A stretch of DNA of 64,000 nt from Candidatus Rhodoferax randersensis (GTDB lineage: Bacteria; Pseudomonadota; Gammaproteobacteria; Burkholderiales; Burkholderiaceae_C): NCBI GenBank assembly GCA_016718155.1, contig JADKEH010000021.1, forward strand, positions 1 to 64,000, read 5' to 3'. The translations under genes were made by a program, and so were the position numbers. How positions within the stretch are numbered: position 1 is the first letter of the stretch; the number at the start of each line of letters is the position of its first letter. Under the pieces are notes generated by a model that ran no database searches, was not told the origin of the DNA, and worked only from the letters and a program-made list of their open reading frames with translations. Shown here one piece after another: positions 1 through 7,664 of this stretch.

Positions 1-3000
1 CCACCGGTAGCGGTGGACAGGCCCGCCACGTTCAGCGTGTCGTTTCCTTGACCACCACCCACGCCAGCCACGGCTTTGCCGGTGCCGGAGACGGTGCGAA
101 CGTTTTCGAAATTGCTGAAGGCCGAGGTGCTGTCGTCGGCGGTAGCGCCGTCGCCAGTCAGGTCAACCGTCACGTGACCAGCACCACCGTTGTTCAAGCT
201 CACCACGCCGCCGGAGACGGTGTAGTTGTCGAGCGTGACGGTAAAGCGAGTTGCGCCAGTGTTGAAGTCACCTTGGTTGTACTGCAGCGTGTCATCGAAC
301 AGGCCGCTGGCCAGAGCCGTGCCGGATTCTGTTTGAGCGATCAGCGTGATGCTGGAGATAACCTTGCCAGCCAGGGTGGGGTCAGCCAACAGCGACTGGG
401 CAGATGCGGGGTTAGCCGCTTCCCAGACGTTCCAGGTGATGACACGCGCTTCAGCCTCGCCCAGCACTTGCACGGCGTAGTAGTTCTTGCCGCCGTCCAT
501 GGTGTCGACGCCACGCGAGCCGTGCACGCGGTCATCACCGGTCAGGCCGTTGATAACGTCAGCGCCAGCGCCGCCGATCAAGAAGTCATCGCCATGCGCG
601 GAGAAGTTGACCAACATCAGGGGAGAGTTGGGCGCCGTGTTTTGAGCGAAGCCAGCCAGATCGTTAACACCACCGTCAACCAGATCAGCGATGGTGCCCG
701 TGATGGTGCCGCCAGTCAGGTTGTTGGCAGTCTGCAACAAGGCTTGGTTGACGTTGGTGTCGCCAACGAACAAGACATTGTTGGTGTCAAAGTTCTTGCC
801 AGCGCCGTCCAGGTTGCGGGCGTCGAAATTCAACAGGTGCACTTCGTGCTGCGACATGTTGACAATCTCCACGCTTGCTGGCTCGCCGCCAGACAGGTTT
901 TGCAGCGTGACAGTGGGTGTGACCATGAACACGGTGTCTTCGCCGTTGTAGTCGACCTGCGTCAGGGTGATGGTGCTGCCTGCGAAGGCGGCACCAACTT
1001 GACCGGCGGCCGAGTCGTTGTCCATGAAGGAGTTGATGAACGCGGTGTAGCGAGTCAGGAACGCGGTCTGGATAGCGGCTTGGGTCGCACCGGAAGCGGT
1101 GTCTTCGCCAGCGATACTGTTGCCGTCCAGGTCCACACCCACTTGCAGGGTGTAGGTGACCGCGTTCACCGTCGTCGTGACGATGTCTTGCGTGGTCAGG
1201 TTAGTGTAGGTGACATCGTAGCTTTGGTCTTCGGCCAAGCGGGTGCCGTCAGCCTGGAAGCTGATCACCAAGTCTTCAGCGTAAGCGTCGGTACCCAGAG
1301 ACACTGCAGAGCCCAGAACTGCGTCGTCGTCGGTCATCTCGCCGTCTGCACGGTCCTCGTACGAACGATAGATCAAGCGGTCTTGCGTCTGCGTGACAGC
1401 GGGGCCGCCCACAGCTTGGTTCCAAGTCAGGGTACCGGCCGGTGGGGTGACGTTGCCAACCCATGTGTAGCCAACCGACACGAAGGTCTTGCCAGCGGGG
1501 TCGGTGATGGTGATGGTCTTGTCGGCATTGAGCACAGCCTCCAGCGCGGTCAGCGCGGGGTTGGCATCCAACGCGGCATTCAGGCCAGCCACGAATTGGT
1601 CGTAAGTGCCTTGCACGCCAGCGGTCAGTGCCACGGTGTAGCTGACGCCATCGAGCTTGAAAGCCACGCCATTGACAGGGAAGCCAGTCAGGTCAGCGGG
1701 GTGTGCGGTGTCAACCAGAGTCAAGGTCAACTTGGAGTTGGCCGTGATGGCTGCCGACACTTGACCGAAGTCTTGCACGAAGGTGCCACCAGCGCCGGTG
1801 ACAGCGTTGTAGCCGTCCCACAAGTTGTCACCGTTGACATCGGCCTGGCGGTGGATCACGTCCACGCCGTCGCCGATGTTGGTGATGCCGTCCAGGGTGC
1901 CGAACACGAAGTCGTCATCGCCTTCGCCACCGGACAACTTGTCGCGACCATCTGCGGTCACAGCGCCAGTTTCGTCGGTGGTCAGCGTGCCGCCGCGACG
2001 GCCTTCCAGCACGTCGGTGCCATTGCTGGCGTACAGGATGTTGACACCGTCAGTACCACGCAGGTCCAGGCTCGTCGTGAAGCGTTGGAAGTTTTGTTGG
2101 TTGTCAAACACCAACTCAGGGGTGTTGCTGCCAGCAGCGGCGAAGTCAACCGCGCCCAAGCCGGTTGCAATCACGTTTTCCATGTCTTGCACTTGCACAC
2201 GGCCTGCACCAGCATAGTTGGTCTGGTCTGCCGTGTAGCTCGCCACAGTACCACCCGCATCCGCACCACCGTAGCCAGAGAAGTTGTCAACGCCGCCATT
2301 CTTGCCGACACCGAGGTCGAAGCGCAGGATGCCGTCAGTGGCCATCACGGCTGCCGTGCTGGTGCCCAGGCTCATGTTGGTCAGCCACAGCGTGTCGGTT
2401 GCAGCGTCGTCAACGTCGATCGTCGCGCCGCCTTCGATAATGCCGGCATCGGCTTCGAACACGATATTGTCGCCACCAGCGCCACCAATCAACTCATCGC
2501 GGCCATCATTGACGATGGTCAGCATGTTGGGGTTGATCAGTTGCTGAGCAATGGTTGTGCCATTGGCCAGGTAGCTCTTGAGGTTGCCGCCCATCAGCAA
2601 GTCGTTGCCGTCGTTGCCACGGACCACGTCATTGTCAAAACCGCCGATGATCTTGTTGGCGACGTTGGAGCCTTCGATCAGCAACTGAGCTGAAGAACCG
2701 ATGCCATTGTTGGCCGTACCGTCCGCAGTAACTGCGCCGGTGTCGTTCATGCCACGGCCACCGAGGTGGACGCTTAGGTTCTTCAAGAAACCATACAGGT
2801 TGCCCGATGCATCAACGTTTTCGATGTCGCGCAGGGTACCGACCGTCTGGCCGGAACGGGACTGAATGGCGCCAGTCAACTGGATGTTGCCGGCAACTTC
2901 TTGTGCCAGCACTGCGGCACCGCCAGCGCCTGCTGCGGCGGTCGGATCAAGAATCGTGTCGTCGCGCAGGACAATGGTGTAGGGCTCGTCGTCGTCAGAA

Positions 3001-4055
3001 CCTTCGAACAACAACCAGTCAGAATCTTGCGGAGTCTGCGTGGTGCCAGCAGAGTTGGTGTCGGAGGTTACGCCACCGTCGATGGACACACGGGAGCCGT
3101 CAGTGTTATCCAAAGCGGACAACTCGACGAAGAAGAAGTCGGCATTGCGGCCGCCAGACAGCGAGTCAGCAATACCAGCGGCGCGCGTTGCAGCCACGCC
3201 ACCAGCCGCCATGAAGTCGTTGCCGATACCACCAAAGGCAGTGTCACCACCCAGGCCGCCCAAGAAAATGTTGCCGTTGGTGGCCCTACCGTCGCCGCCC
3301 CAGCCCGTGCCGTCGTAACGGATGTCACCCAGGAAGTTGTCAACCCGGTTGCCTTCGTTCAAGCGGTCGCGCGAGTAGGCGTCGACGATTTCGAACTTGT
3401 TGTCGGTGGGGTGGCTGGTGAGGGCCGAATTGGCACCCAGGGGGTAGTTGTTTTCGTTGCCGTCGTTGGCAATGGTGCCATTGCCGTTCAGGTCCAGGCC
3501 ACGGATTTGCTTGAGCATGTCCGTGAAATCGATGCGAACGTCTTGGTCGCCAGTGAGGCGCATGACATCAGCACCAGCAGCGGTGGCCGCAGTCAGGGTG
3601 AAATAGGTGCCAGTCAGGTCTGGGGTAAAGACGAACGGCGTAGGCACCGAGTTGGCCTCAACACTGGAGTGGGCGTAGGCCTGTGCCAAACCACCGTTCC
3701 AGTTGCTGGCGGCGGTACCGTAGGTGGCGACCAGGGTTGGGTCTGTGCTGTTGGGGATGTTGGAGAGGAGGGCGCCCAGGTTCAAGATGACTTGGCCGCG
3801 CGCGTTGGCGTTGAGTGCGAAGACTTGTGTCAGCGCGGTTTGCAGGTCGGCATTGGGCGCCAGGCCCATGTTCGTCATCACCAGGGCCGACAGATCGGCA
3901 TTGCTCATGCTGCTGGAGACCATGCCGTTGGCGTAGGCGCTTGTGCCCAAGGCCGCAGTGGCGACTTCAGTGATGAAGACTTGGTTGGATGGCGCGTAAC
4001 CCTTTAGGGCTGCGTTGATAGTAAGGACTGCGGTAGTGTAAGCAGTAGCGGGCAT
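1..4055 (-). CDS. RTX-type calcium-binding surface/S-layer-like protein (C-terminus outside window)
   Basis: An uninterrupted minus-strand frame runs from an ATG at 4055 off the left edge, giving about 1350 visible residues with no stop. The start is supported by a GAGG ribosome-binding site ending about 8 bases upstream. The N-terminus (MPATAYTTAVLTINAALKGY) lacks a Sec signal and resembles the start of RTX S-layer proteins such as Caulobacter RsaA. Glycine/aspartate-rich RTX-like nonapeptides occur near residues 264 (GGLGGDTAFGGIGND), 477 (GNDGNDLLMGG), 707 (GGEGDDDFVFG) and 1160-1190 (GGAGADVINGLTGDD). Between them are long Thr/Asn/Asp-rich beta segments and almost no Cys. Known RTX proteins leave by type I secretion using a C-terminal signal and fold on external calcium; both are inferred here because the C-terminus is missing. 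Adhesin or S-layer roles are equally possible. Confidence 0.85.
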   Translation of the reverse strand, partial: MPATAYTTAVLTINAALKGYAPSNQVFITEVATAALGTSAYANGMVSSSMSNADLSALVMTNMGLAPNADLQTALTQVFALNANARGQVILNLGALLSNIPNSTDPTLVATYGTAASNWNGGLAQAYAHSSVEANSVPTPFVFTPDLTGTYFTLTAATAAGADVMRLTGDQDVRIDFTDMLKQIRGLDLNGNGTIANDGNENNYPLGANSALTSHPTDNKFEIVDAYSRDRLNEGNRVDNFLGDIRYDGTGWGGDGRATNGNIFLGGLGGDTAFGGIGNDFMAAGGVAATRAAGIADSLSGGRNADFFFVELSALDNTDGSRVSIDGGVTSDTNSAGTTQTPQDSDWLLFEGSDDDEPYTIVLRDDTILDPTAAAGAGGAAVLAQEVAGNIQLTGAIQSRSGQTVGTLRDIENVDASGNLYGFLKNLSVHLGGRGMNDTGAVTADGTANNGIGSSAQLLIEGSNVANKIIGGFDNDVVRGNDGNDLLMGGNLKSYLANGTTIAQQLINPNMLTIVNDGRDELIGGAGGDNIVFEADAGIIEGGATIDVDDAATDTLWLTNMSLGTSTAAVMATDGILRFDLGVGKNGGVDNFSGYGGADAGGTVASYTADQTNYAGAGRVQVQDMENVIATGLGAVDFAAAGSNTPELVFDNQQNFQRFTTSLDLRGTDGVNILYASNGTDVLEGRRGGTLTTDETGAVTADGRDKLSGGEGDDDFVFGTLDGITNIGDGVDVIHRQADVNGDNLWDGYNAVTGAGGTFVQDFGQVSAAITANSKLTLTLVDTAHPADLTGFPVNGVAFKLDGVSYTVALTAGVQGTYDQFVAGLNAALDANPALTALEAVLNADKTITITDPAGKTFVSVGYTWVGNVTPPAGTLTWNQAVGGPAVTQTQDRLIYRSYEDRADGEMTDDDAVLGSAVSLGTDAYAEDLVISFQADGTRLAEDQSYDVTYTNLTTQDIVTTTVNAVTYTLQVGVDLDGNSIAGEDTASGATQAAIQTAFLTRYTAFINSFMDNDSAAGQVGAAFAGSTITLTQVDYNGEDTVFMVTPTVTLQNLSGGEPASVEIVNMSQHEVHLLNFDARNLDGAGKNFDTNNVLFVGDTNVNQALLQTANNLTGGTITGTIADLVDGGVNDLAGFAQNTAPNSPLMLVNFSAHGDDFLIGGAGADVINGLTGDDRVHGSRGVDTMDGGKNYYAVQVLGEAEARVITWNVWEAANPASAQSLLADPTLAGKVISSITLIAQTESGTALASGLFDDTLQYNQGDFNTGATRFTVTLDNYTVSGGVVSLNNGGAGHVTVDLTGDGATADDSTSAFSNFENVRTVSGTGKAVAGVGGGQGNDTLNVAGLSTATG

Positions 4056-4113
4056 GTGAACTTCCTCTTTACGTTAATTAGGATGGAAACCAGTTTCGAA
4101 TCGGGACCCGACA

Positions 4114-4141
4114 GCTTGAAGACTCTTACAAGATTTCAAGC
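4114..4141. promoter_or_regulatory. Inverted repeat upstream of the RTX gene (possible operator)
   Basis: A perfect 7-bp inverted repeat, GCTTGAA-N14-TTCAAGC, lies about 60 bases upstream of the RTX gene start. Its placement suits an operator or promoter-proximal element, but I recognise no specific regulator. The rest of 4056-4319 shows no gene and no clear promoter. Confidence 0.3.
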
Positions 4142-4319
4142 AACCGAGCCCACTCCAGTGCAAGTTTGCCGTGGGGATTATCACACAGGGTGCATAGGCT
4201 GCAACCCGGGGATTACCAACTCCACCGCCAACTTAGCAGCAAATGTAGATGAAGTGGTACAGGTCTACAAGTGACCCGGATCACACGCTTTTGCAATTGC
4301 CCTGGGGTCATCGGGCAGT

Positions 4320-4610
4320 GGAAAAAGTCATATAAGGGCCTGTACTTTGGACTTGAAAAGGGTTGATATTTGACTTCTGGCGGGTCGCTTCGAGCCCCAA
4401 AACCATGAAACTGGAGCGTGTGAGCGCATGCTGATACTCCAGGCGACCACTGCGGCGCTCCATGGAATGTGTGCGCCCACTCTCCTTGCACAAAATTGGT
4501 TTTGACCGCCGCCAGCGCTATCGGACCGGTGTAGCGCCCGAACAACAAACGACTGTTATCGTGATAGTGCGTGCCTGAACGGGCTGTACTTACATCAACA
4601 CTACGGTAAT
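4320..4610 (-). pseudogene. Eroded partial copy of the 3' end of the TPR/beta-barrel gene at 6216-7664
   Basis: The sequence is clearly similar at nucleotide level, in the same orientation, to the 3' end of the barrel gene about 2 kb away. One block (about 4320-4492) matches about 6228-6400 and still encodes pieces such as LEYQHALTR and GLEATRQKSNI (intact gene: LEYQHPITR, GLEATRQKSTI). A second block (about 4518-4590) matches about 6645-6720 (DNSRLLFGRYTG against DNSRLLSGRYTG). The roughly 240 bp between the blocks are deleted and the frame is broken. No start codon or full domain remains, so it is not expected to make a functional protein. It lies directly upstream of the RTX gene, suggesting a second barrel paralogue once stood here. 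Confidence 0.8.
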
Positions 4611-4687
4611 TCGCGCCCTGGCAGGAGCCGTCGGTTTGAAAGGGCCGGTTGCCAGCGCACACGCCGCGCTCGCCCGCTTGGCACGGC

Positions 4688-5107
4688 TCACTCCACAGTC
4701 AAAACAAGGCGCTTACCCAGCACGGCGGCCGCCATTTGAAGCTGGTCAAACTTGGAAGCATGGCGCAGGTCAAACAAGCGATCAACCTGCGGCACATGCC
4801 AGTTCAGGCGGCGTGCCAACTCGGCTTTGCGGATGCCTTGCTCCATCATGGCGTGGTACACACCCAGCTTGCCACACTCCAAGGCGCTGGGGCGCACCGT
4901 CTTTTGCCCACGTTTGGGTTTGCTGGGGGTAGGCAACTGTTTGCGGTCGTCCACGTAGAACGACAGGGCGGTTTCGAGCGCATCGACGGCATAGAACAAT
5001 GCCTCGGCTTCGTCCTCGCCTTGGGTGATGGCCTCGGGCACATCGGGGAAAGTCACCACAAACCCGCCTTCGGGTTGCGCCTCAAGGATCACGGGATAGT
5101 CCAACAT
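4688..5107 (-). CDS. hicB: HicB-type antitoxin with C-terminal helix-turn-helix
   Basis: This 139-residue protein has the HicB partial RNase-H-like fold at residues 1-60 (DYPVILEAQPEGGFVVTFPDVP, an acidic stretch, then YAVDALETAL). A basic linker (PTPSKPKRGQK) leads to a helix-turn-helix at about 95-135 (KAELARRLNWHVPQVDRLFD). HicB proteins neutralise the HicA RNase and repress their own operon through the C-terminal DNA-binding domain. The gene starts 3 bases after the hicA stop, so the pair is translationally linked. Length and architecture are normal for the HTH-bearing HicB subtype. Confidence 0.9.
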   Translation of the reverse strand: MLDYPVILEAQPEGGFVVTFPDVPEAITQGEDEAEALFYAVDALETALSFYVDDRKQLPTPSKPKRGQKTVRPSALECGKLGVYHAMMEQGIRKAELARRLNWHVPQVDRLFDLRHASKFDQLQMAAAVLGKRLVLTVE

Positions 5108-5110
5108 GGT

Positions 5111-5293
5111 TCATTTTCCTTTTAAGCCGAGTTGCCTCTTGATGCCCTCGACCGTGCCGGTCTTCAGGTCCGCGCTGTGCATAGGCATCACCGTTTGTTT
5201 GTCCCCAAGATAGAGCTTGATATGTGAACCCTTGGCCGGGCCAAAGGTGACACCCTGTTTGGAGAGCCAGCGTTTGAATTCTTGAGGTTTCAC
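5111..5293 (-). CDS. hicA: HicA-type mRNA interferase toxin
   Basis: A 60-residue basic protein of the HicA family, whose members have a dsRNA-binding-like fold and cleave mRNA when not bound by HicB. It shows the family start (KPQEFKRWLSKQGV) and the catalytic histidine context GSHIKLYL; it ends in a basic tail (GIKRQLGLKGK). The start is a GTG at 5293. It is the first gene of the hicAB operon, in the usual toxin-then-antitoxin order. The short region 5294-5384 separates it from a divergent second toxin-antitoxin pair, so both promoters must lie there. Confidence 0.9.
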   Translation of the reverse strand: MKPQEFKRWLSKQGVTFGPAKGSHIKLYLGDKQTVMPMHSADLKTGTVEGIKRQLGLKGK

Positions 5294-5384
5294 GGGTTAA
5301 ATTATAAACATATGTGTTGTGTTTGCGGGATGATTCGCGCCGTGCTAGCATGATGCCTATTGCTTGTTCCCATGGGAGATAGGA

Positions 5385-5728
5385 ATGGAGACTGTTAGCG
5401 TCAGTGAACTCAAAAATAACCCCAGCGAGGCCTTGCGCATGGCGCGGCAGGATGTGGTGGTGGTCATGAATCGGCACAAGCCCGATGCGCTGATGGTGGG
5501 AATCGAGTCCGTTGGCGTACTCGGCACCAAAGGCGTACGGCCTGCTCTGGCCACCGCGTTGTTTCGCGATGGCCATTTGTCGTTGGCGCGGGCGGCTGGC
5601 CTGGCAGAGATGTCCGTGTCGCAGTTCGTGTCGCATGTGTCACGCCTTGGCATCGCCGTTATTAACCTGACGCTACGCAGGCGCACCAGGATATGGACAC
5701 GCTTGACGAGTGGCTCGCCTCGTCCTGA
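5385..5728 (+). CDS. Phd/YefM-like antitoxin fused to a UPF0175-like domain; C-terminus frameshifted
   Basis: The N-terminal part (METVSVSELKNNPSEALRMA) is a Phd/YefM-type DNA-binding antitoxin start. Residues 50-95 (ALATALFRDGHLSLARAAGLAEMS, then GIAVIN) match the UPF0175 domain. Family members usually end with an acidic helix and a D..L..W motif. As written, the frame departs at about 5667 and runs out of frame to 5858 through the toxin gene. Shifting by one base restores ATQAHQDMDTLDEWLASS and a TGA at 5726-5728 that overlaps the toxin start, as expected for such pairs. The 1-base defect may be a sequencing error or a real antitoxin truncation. The coordinates given are the reconstructed span. 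Confidence 0.7.
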
Positions 5729-6198
5729 CAGACGCCAGCCCGCTAATTGGGCTGGCGCGGGTGGATGGTCTGTGCTGGCTGGCGCCGTTGTTTGGCGTGG
5801 TCTGGATGCCCCTGGAACTGCGGCACGAGGTTTTGACTGGGTGCGGGGCACCGGATGAGAAAGCCATTGCTGTGGCCGTCGAAATGGGCTGGCTACGGGT
5901 TTGCGGCCCAACACCCACGGTGCCTGAGTTGCCCGAACTCGATGAAGGCGAGTCCGCGTGCATTCGGATCGCGCTGGCGCACGAATCCGACAGTTTGCTG
6001 CTGATGGACGAGCGAGCCGGGCGCGCCATTGCGATGGAACATGGTTTGCGGGTTGCCGGCACCGCAGCCGTGATCGGCATGGCCCGTTTGAAGGGGTTGA
6101 TTCCCAGCGCCCGCGTGGCGTTTGCCCGCTTGCACAGCTCGGACTTCAGAATCTCCGCCCAGGTGATCGAAGCGGTGCTGAGCAGGGTTGGAGAGTGA
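5710..6198 (+). CDS. DUF3368-family PIN-like toxin
   Basis: This 162-residue protein begins with the PIN-like core LVLTDASPLIGLARVDGL. It carries later acidic positions typical of DUF3368 (LDEGESACIRIAL, then LLLMDERAGR). PIN-domain nucleases use such acidic residues to bind a metal and cut RNA. The usual partner is a UPF0175 antitoxin, which is exactly the gene just upstream. The GTG start at 5710 lies inside the reconstructed end of the antitoxin gene. A functional toxin beside a frameshifted antitoxin would be harmful, which favours either a sequencing error upstream or tolerance of the altered antitoxin end. Confidence 0.8.
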   Translation: MARLVLTDASPLIGLARVDGLCWLAPLFGVVWMPLELRHEVLTGCGAPDEKAIAVAVEMGWLRVCGPTPTVPELPELDEGESACIRIALAHESDSLLLMDERAGRAIAMEHGLRVAGTAAVIGMARLKGLIPSARVAFARLHSSDFRISAQVIEAVLSRVGE

Positions 6199-6215
6199 GG
6201 CCTATCGCTGAAAGC

Positions 6216-7664
6216 TCACCAGGCGGTGCGAAAGGTCATGTAAGGGCCTGCGCTTTGGACCTGAAAAAGGTCGATGGTTGACTTCTGACGGGTGGCCTCA
6301 AGCCCCATGACCACTGCACTGTGACGGGTAATCGGGTGCTGGTATTCGAGGCGCATGCTGTGTCGCCGCATTAAACGTGTGCGCCCACTCTCCAAGAAAG
6401 GGCTGAATCCTTTGGAATCCTGATAGTAGTTTGTCTCAAAATCCGCCGTGATGGCGCCCTGTCCCAGCGCTTCAAATGCGGTTTTGTGCAGCGAAGTGAG
6501 CGCCGACAAGGGCAAGAACCCGGCCGCGCGCAGACTGAATTGATTTTGATCGCCGCCCGAGCGCTCGGGATTGTCAGCGACGTCACGCCCGGCTTTTAGT
6601 CCCAGTAGCCACTGCGAGCCCTGGGGTGGCTCACACGACAAACTGCCCATTAAACCGGTGTAGCGCCCAGACAACAGTCGGCTGTTGTCGTAATAACGCG
6701 CCTGTAGGTCAACACCCACGCGTGTGCGGCAGGCCGCCGCCCAGCCCTGGTGCCAAGCCAGAGCGATGCCCCCAGACAAAGACAGGGAGGCAAATTGAGT
6801 GCCGGAGCGAGCAGTCAGCGCCGAGCCCGCCACACTTATATAGTGTCCCCAGCTTGCCAGCCCAGAACCATTGCTGGGGCCGGCAGGCGGTTTGCTTCGC
6901 TCCAGCGCCAGGTCAAGCTGGTTGGCGCCTGCCAGGGGTTCCACCCTGCTATGGCGGTTGCGCAGGCTGGCGGTGAGGTCCCAGCGCGCGCCGTTGGGCT
7001 CCAGGCGGCGCAGCTCGAACTGCGCGTCGGTTCGGTAATACTGCCCGGCATGGGGCAGCAGGGCGCCCTCGGTGTCCCAGCGAATATCGCCGCCCGGCAG
7101 GCCGGTCAGCGTCAGACCGGTGAGGTTGGGGGCGCTCAACAAGTTGCTGTCGTAGCCCCATCGGGCATTGAGCGTCCAGCGGGTTTGCAGTACGGGCGTG
7201 TTCTGCAGGGCTCGTTGTTGCTCCAGGGCTCGGCGCAGGTTGACCGGCATCGTGGTGTCCGCCAACAGGGAATCGAGCAAGGCCTCGGCAGCCCGGTTGT
7301 CGCCAATCCCCGCCAACGCTACGACATAACTTAGCTGCGCACCTTTTAGGCCAGGGTTGAGCATCAAGGCGCGCTCCAGGTGCTCGCCGGCCTCCTGGTA
7401 GCGGCCATGTTGGTTGAGCAGGTCACCCAAGCCCGCCAGAAAGGTAGCGTCGTTCTGGCAAGCGCCCAAGGCCGCCAACCAATCGTCAGGCGAGTTGTTG
7501 ACCATGGGCGAGCGCGTCAACGCGGGGTAGGCCGCGCAGGGTTGATCCTCTACCGCGAATGCCACACCCGGAGCGATGAGCCCCGACAGCGCTAAGGCAA
7601 GCAACAAGCCCCGATGCAGGATACGGTCAGTGGATGGCGTGTTCGGGACTGAGGGGATAGGCAT
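6216..7664 (-). CDS. TPR-containing outer-membrane beta-barrel protein
   Basis: About 482 residues. The ATG at 7664 is preferred over a longer frame because it overlaps the end of the upstream cyclase gene and leads into a signal peptide (LLLALALSGLIAPGVAFA). Residues about 60-150 form TPR-like helices (GLGDLLNQHGRYQEAGEHLERALMLNP). From about 190 onward, alternating amphipathic strands (TLNARWGYDSNLLSAP and later repeats) and a terminal aromatic strand (GPYMTFRTAW) indicate an outer-membrane barrel. The layout recalls surface lipoprotein assembly modifiers, though similarity is not proven. It is the last gene of the FecR - CHASE2 cyclase operon. Its 3' end is partly duplicated at 4320-4610 beside the RTX gene, linking this operon to that surface protein. 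Confidence 0.75.
   Translation of the reverse strand: MPIPSVPNTPSTDRILHRGLLLALALSGLIAPGVAFAVEDQPCAAYPALTRSPMVNNSPDDWLAALGACQNDATFLAGLGDLLNQHGRYQEAGEHLERALMLNPGLKGAQLSYVVALAGIGDNRAAEALLDSLLADTTMPVNLRRALEQQRALQNTPVLQTRWTLNARWGYDSNLLSAPNLTGLTLTGLPGGDIRWDTEGALLPHAGQYYRTDAQFELRRLEPNGARWDLTASLRNRHSRVEPLAGANQLDLALERSKPPAGPSNGSGLASWGHYISVAGSALTARSGTQFASLSLSGGIALAWHQGWAAACRTRVGVDLQARYYDNSRLLSGRYTGLMGSLSCEPPQGSQWLLGLKAGRDVADNPERSGGDQNQFSLRAAGFLPLSALTSLHKTAFEALGQGAITADFETNYYQDSKGFSPFLESGRTRLMRRHSMRLEYQHPITRHSAVVMGLEATRQKSTIDLFQVQSAGPYMTFRTAW

Noticed and set aside
48..2693. A plus-strand open frame of 881 codons opposite the RTX gene
   Set aside because: Its composition is Val/Gly/Gln/His-rich without any domain, and it is exactly antisense to a coherent RTX protein; it arises from the high GC content of the real gene.
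2901..4007. A second long plus-strand frame opposite the RTX N-terminal half
   Set aside because: No ribosome-binding site or recognisable motif; it is the mirror of the same minus-strand gene.
4688..6198. Idea that the two toxin-antitoxin pairs mark a phage-defence island
   Set aside because: No restriction, Abi or other defence gene lies nearby; the neighbours are all cell-surface genes.
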